From assembly GCA_964035545.1 (NCBI GenBank), contig CAXIUT010000230.1, forward strand, positions 1,302,001-1,366,000: a stretch of DNA of 64,000 nt, read 5' to 3'. Of this stretch, positions 61,051 through 64,000 are shown piece after piece. The position numbers were made by a program, and so were the translations under genes. The notes beneath the pieces were generated by a model. That model had not been told where the DNA came from. It saw nothing but the letters and a program-made list of their open reading frames with translations, and made no database searches. Source of the stretch: Bugula neritina. Its lineage: Eukaryota; Bryozoa; Gymnolaemata; Cheilostomatida; Bugulidae. Within the stretch, counting starts at the first letter, position 1; every line of letters begins with the position of its first letter.

Positions 61051-62460
61051 TACTGCAACATACTGAAATACACTATAACATATTGAAATATACTGCAACA
61101 TACTGAATTACACTCTAACATACTGAAATATGCTGTAGCATACTGAAATACACTGCAACACACTGAAGTATACTGTTTTACACTGAAATGTAATGCAACA
61201 TACTGAATTATACTGCAACATAGTGCAACATACTGAAATACACTGTGACACACTGAAATACACTGAAATATAATGCAACATACTGCAACATACTGAAATA
61301 CACTGTAACATATCGAAATACACTGCAACATACTGCAACATACTGCAACATACTGAAATACACCGTAACATATCGAAATACACTGCAACATACTGCAACA
61401 TACTGAAATGCACCGAAACATAATGGAATACCCTGCAACAAATTGAAATATACTGCAACAGACTGAAACATAAGGTAACACAATGAAGTATACTGCGACA
61501 CATTAAACTATACTGCAACATACTGAAGTATACTGCAACATACTGAAATGTAATGTAACATACAGAAATGTACTGTAACATACTGAAATATACTGTAACA
61601 GACTGAAATATACTCCAACATACCGAAATACACTGTAACATACTGAAATATACTGCAACATACTGCAACATACTGAATTACACTTGAACATAATGAAATA
61701 CACTGCAACACATTGAAATATACTGCAACATATCGAAATGAATGGTAAACTAGTGTAATATACTGTAACATAATGAAACATACCGGGACATACTGCAACG
61801 TAATAAAGTATAGTGTAACACACTGAAATATGCGGCAACATACCGAAATATACTGCAAAACGTTCAAAAATACTGCAACATACTGAAATATACTGCAACA
61901 TGCTGCAACATACTGAAATACACTGGAACATATTGAACTCCACTACAACACTCTGAAATATACTGCAACACACTGAAACATACGGCAACATACCGAAATA
62001 AACTGCGACACGTTGAAAATTACTGAAACATACTGAAATATACTGCGACGCCTTAAAATATACTGCAACATACTGAAATAGACTGCAAGTGGTGCAACAT
62101 ACTGAAATACACTGTGACACACTGAAATACACTGCAACATACCGCAACATACTGCAACATACTGAAATACACTGTAACCTATTGAAATACACTGCATCAT
62201 ACTGCAACATACTGAAAAACACTGGAACATATTGATATACACTGCAACTCATTGAAATATACTGCAACACACTGCAACATACGGCAGCATACCGAAATAT
62301 ACTGCGACACCTTGAAAAATACTGCAACATACTGAAATATACTGCAAGTGTTGCAGCATACTGAAATACACTGTGACATACTGAAATACACTGCAACATA
62401 CTGCAAGATATTGCAACGTACGGAAATACAGTGTAACTTATTGAATTACACTGCATCATA

Positions 62461-63560
62461 CTGCAACATACTGAGATACACTGGAACATATTGATATACA
62501 CTGCAATACATTGAAATATACTGCAACACACTGAACCATATGGCAACACACCGAAATTAACTGCGACACACTGAAAAATACTGCAACATACGAATTATAC
62601 TTCAAGTGGTGCAACATACTGAAATACAATGTGACACACTGAAATACACTGCAACATACTGCAACATACTGCAACATACTGAAATATACTGCGACACATT
62701 AAAATATACTGCAACATATTGAAATATACTGAAACATACTGCAACATGCTGAAATATACTGCAACATACTGAAATACACTATAACATATTGAAATATACT
62801 GCAACCTACTGAATTACACTCCAACATACTGAAATATGCTGTCGCATACTGAAATACACTGCAACACACTGAAGTATACTGTAATACACTAAAATGTGAT
62901 GCAACATACAGAATTATACTGCAAGATACTCAATCAGACTGTGACATACTGAAGTACACTGCAACATACTGCAAGATACTGCAATATACTGAAATACACT
63001 GTAACATACTGAAATACATTGCAACGCATTAAAATATACTGCAACACACTGAAACATACGGCAATATACCGAAATACACTGCGACACTCTGAAAAATACT
63101 GTAAATACTGCAACATACTGAGATACACTGGAACATATTGATATACACTGCAACACATTGAAATATACTGCAACACACTGAACCATATGGCAACATACCG
63201 AAATTAACTGCGACACACTGAAAAATACTGCAACATACGAATTATACTTCAAGTGGTGCAACATACTGAAATACAATGTGACACACTGAAATACACTGCA
63301 ACATACTGCAACATACTGAAATATACTGCGACACATTAAAATATACTGCAACATATTGAAATATACTGAAACATACTGCAACATGCTGAAATATACTGCA
63401 ACATACTGAAATACACTATAACATATTGAAATATACTGCAACCTACTGAATTACACTCTAACATTCTGAAATATGCTGTCGCATACTGAAATACACTGCA
63501 ACACACTGAAGTATACTGTAATACACTAAAATGTGATGCAACATACTGAATTATACTGCA
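62461..63560 (+). repeat. About 640-bp tandem duplication near the window end
   Basis: The segment 62,461-62,923 recurs at about 63,108-63,560. The offset is 647 bp and then 637 bp, the 10-bp step being three CAACATACTG units in the first copy against two in the second. The distinctive GAAATTAACTG unit and the GAATTATAC anchor occur in both. The sequence between them has unusual short units, for example a 7-bp GTAAATACTG-like contraction near 63,100. Confidence 0.8.
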
Positions 63561-64000
63561 ACATAGTGCAACATACTGAAATACACAGTTATATATTGAA
63601 ATACACTGCGACACATTGAAATATACTGCAACATACTGAAATATACTGCAAGATACTGCAACATACTGAAATAGACTGTGACATACTGAAATACACTGCA
63701 CAATACTGCAAGAAACTGCAACGTACTGAAATACACCGTAACATATTGAAATACACTGCATCATACTGCAACATACTCACATACACTGGAACATATTTAT
63801 ATACACTGCAACACATTGAAATATACTGCAACACGCGGAACCATTCAGCAACATACCGAAATATACTGCGACACAGTGAAAAATACGGCAACATACTGAA
63901 ATATACTGCAAATGATGCACATACTGAAATACAATGTGACACACTGAAATACACTGCAACATACTGCAACATACTGCAACATACTGAAATACACTGTAAC

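Larger units (their letters stand above)
1..64000 (+). repeat. Satellite array of 10-bp units (20-bp dimer), spanning the whole window
   Basis: Every stretch resolves into 10-bp units ending in (A)CTG or a close variant. The main types are CAACATACTG and AAATACACTG/AAATATACTG. Common variants are CAACACACTG, CGACACATTG, TGACACACTG, TAACATATTG, GAACATATTG, CATCATACTG, CAAGATACTG, AATTACACTG, AAATATTGTG and AAATGTAATG. Orientation never inverts and no unrelated DNA interrupts the array. Neither end of the array is inside the window, so it is longer than 64 kb. Strand composition is strongly asymmetric (A well above T, C above G). I see no coding gene, tRNA, rRNA, transposon or regulatory site anywhere, so this entry covers all gene-free stretches. 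Eukaryotic satellite DNA is the natural reading; chromosomal location and species are not determinable. An assembly collapse or expansion of near-identical copies is possible. Confidence 0.97.
20200..64000 (+). repeat. Right domain: about 6-kb higher-order repeat, grouped in threes
   Basis: Recurring anchors of the form ACATACAAATTATA (or ACATACGAATTATA) at 20,391, 26,403, 32,335, 38,551, 44,563, 49,657, 52,369 and 58,645 divide this domain into units. Each unit carries parts of a 1,037-bp duplication and a 1,545-bp duplication. An ACTAGT hexamer occurs 17 times here and I found none in the left domain. Offsets of 18,160, 17,322 and 20,044-20,094 bp link units three apart, which shows a further level of organisation. 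The domain continues past the right end of the window, though the last 2 kb are less regular. Confidence 0.88.
58645..64000 (+). repeat. 6-kb unit U7, start of a third three-unit block (cut by window end)
   Basis: Begins like U1 and U4 (offset 20,094 bp from U4) with ACTAGT at 59,544, but carries the GAATTATAC form of the anchor. It has a single 1,037-bp module, since the offset to U4 changes from 20,094 to 19,057 bp. From about 61,000 it changes to the U3/U6b type, including the variant ACTAGT island at 61,749. After about 61,950 units become more varied and a separate 640-bp duplication appears, so the regular pattern may be ending. Confidence 0.78.

Noticed and set aside
1-64000. CRISPR array
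   Set aside because: There are no constant repeats separated by unique spacers. All parts are variants of the same 10-bp unit.
1-64000. Telomeric repeat
   Set aside because: The unit is not a G-rich telomere motif. The G-poor plus strand and 10-bp unit with kilobase-scale higher-order structure do not fit known telomere repeats.
1-64000. Bacterial or phage origin
   Set aside because: No gene, ribosome binding site or operon structure in 64 kb. Arrays of this size without genes are not expected in bacterial or phage genomes.

Overview
The whole 64 kb window is one uninterrupted tandem-repeat array. I find no gene, RNA gene, transposon, CRISPR array or unique-sequence flank. The basic unit is 10 bp. 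Two main types, CAACATACTG and AAATACACTG (or AAATATACTG), tend to alternate and give a 20-bp dimer close to ACTGCAACATACTGAAATAC. All units run head to tail on the same strand from base 1 to base 64000, so both array ends lie outside the window. The top strand is A-rich and G-poor; the 20-mer consensus is about 45% A, 25% C, 20% T and 10% G. This is the organisation of eukaryotic satellite DNA, probably heterochromatic (centromeric, pericentromeric or subtelomeric). The lineage cannot be fixed from the sequence.

Many open reading frames of 60 to 431 codons exist, mostly on the minus strand, but they follow from the repeat. The reverse complement of the consensus has no stop triplet in any frame. 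Because 10 is not a multiple of 3, three units make a 10-codon cycle and all frames read shifted versions of nearly the same peptide. None is annotated as a gene.

Layout. (1) Left domain, about 1-20,200: a patchwork of overlapping segmental tandem duplications. Offsets are 2,024 bp (40-4,080, with a third copy at 8,311-9,996), about 1,500 bp (3,400-6,165), 5,553/5,314 bp (6,700-9,660 copied at 12,253-14,974), 886 bp (9,140-10,624) and 3,550 bp (12,645-19,744). (2) Right domain, about 20,200-64,000: a more regular higher-order repeat. Units run between recurring anchors at 20,391, 26,403, 32,335, 38,551, 44,563, 49,657, 52,369 and 58,645. Unit lengths are 6,012, 5,932, 6,216, 6,012, 5,094, 2,712 and 6,276 bp, plus a partial unit. 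Units carry internal 1,037-bp and 1,545-bp duplications and a divergent island with an ACTAGT hexamer that I did not find in the left domain.

The units fall into a third level. A block of three units (20,391-38,550, 18,160 bp) is repeated at 38,551-58,644 (20,094 bp). The 1,934-bp difference is fully explained by four indels: -838, +2,722 (a 2,712-bp chimeric duplication plus one 10-bp unit), and +50. A third block starts at 58,645. The hierarchy is therefore 10 bp, 20 bp, about 1-1.5 kb, about 6 kb and about 18 kb. The array looks like a record of repeated unequal exchange and recent amplification, provided the assembly is right. All boundaries were read by eye and are approximate, because the repeat makes breakpoints ambiguous.
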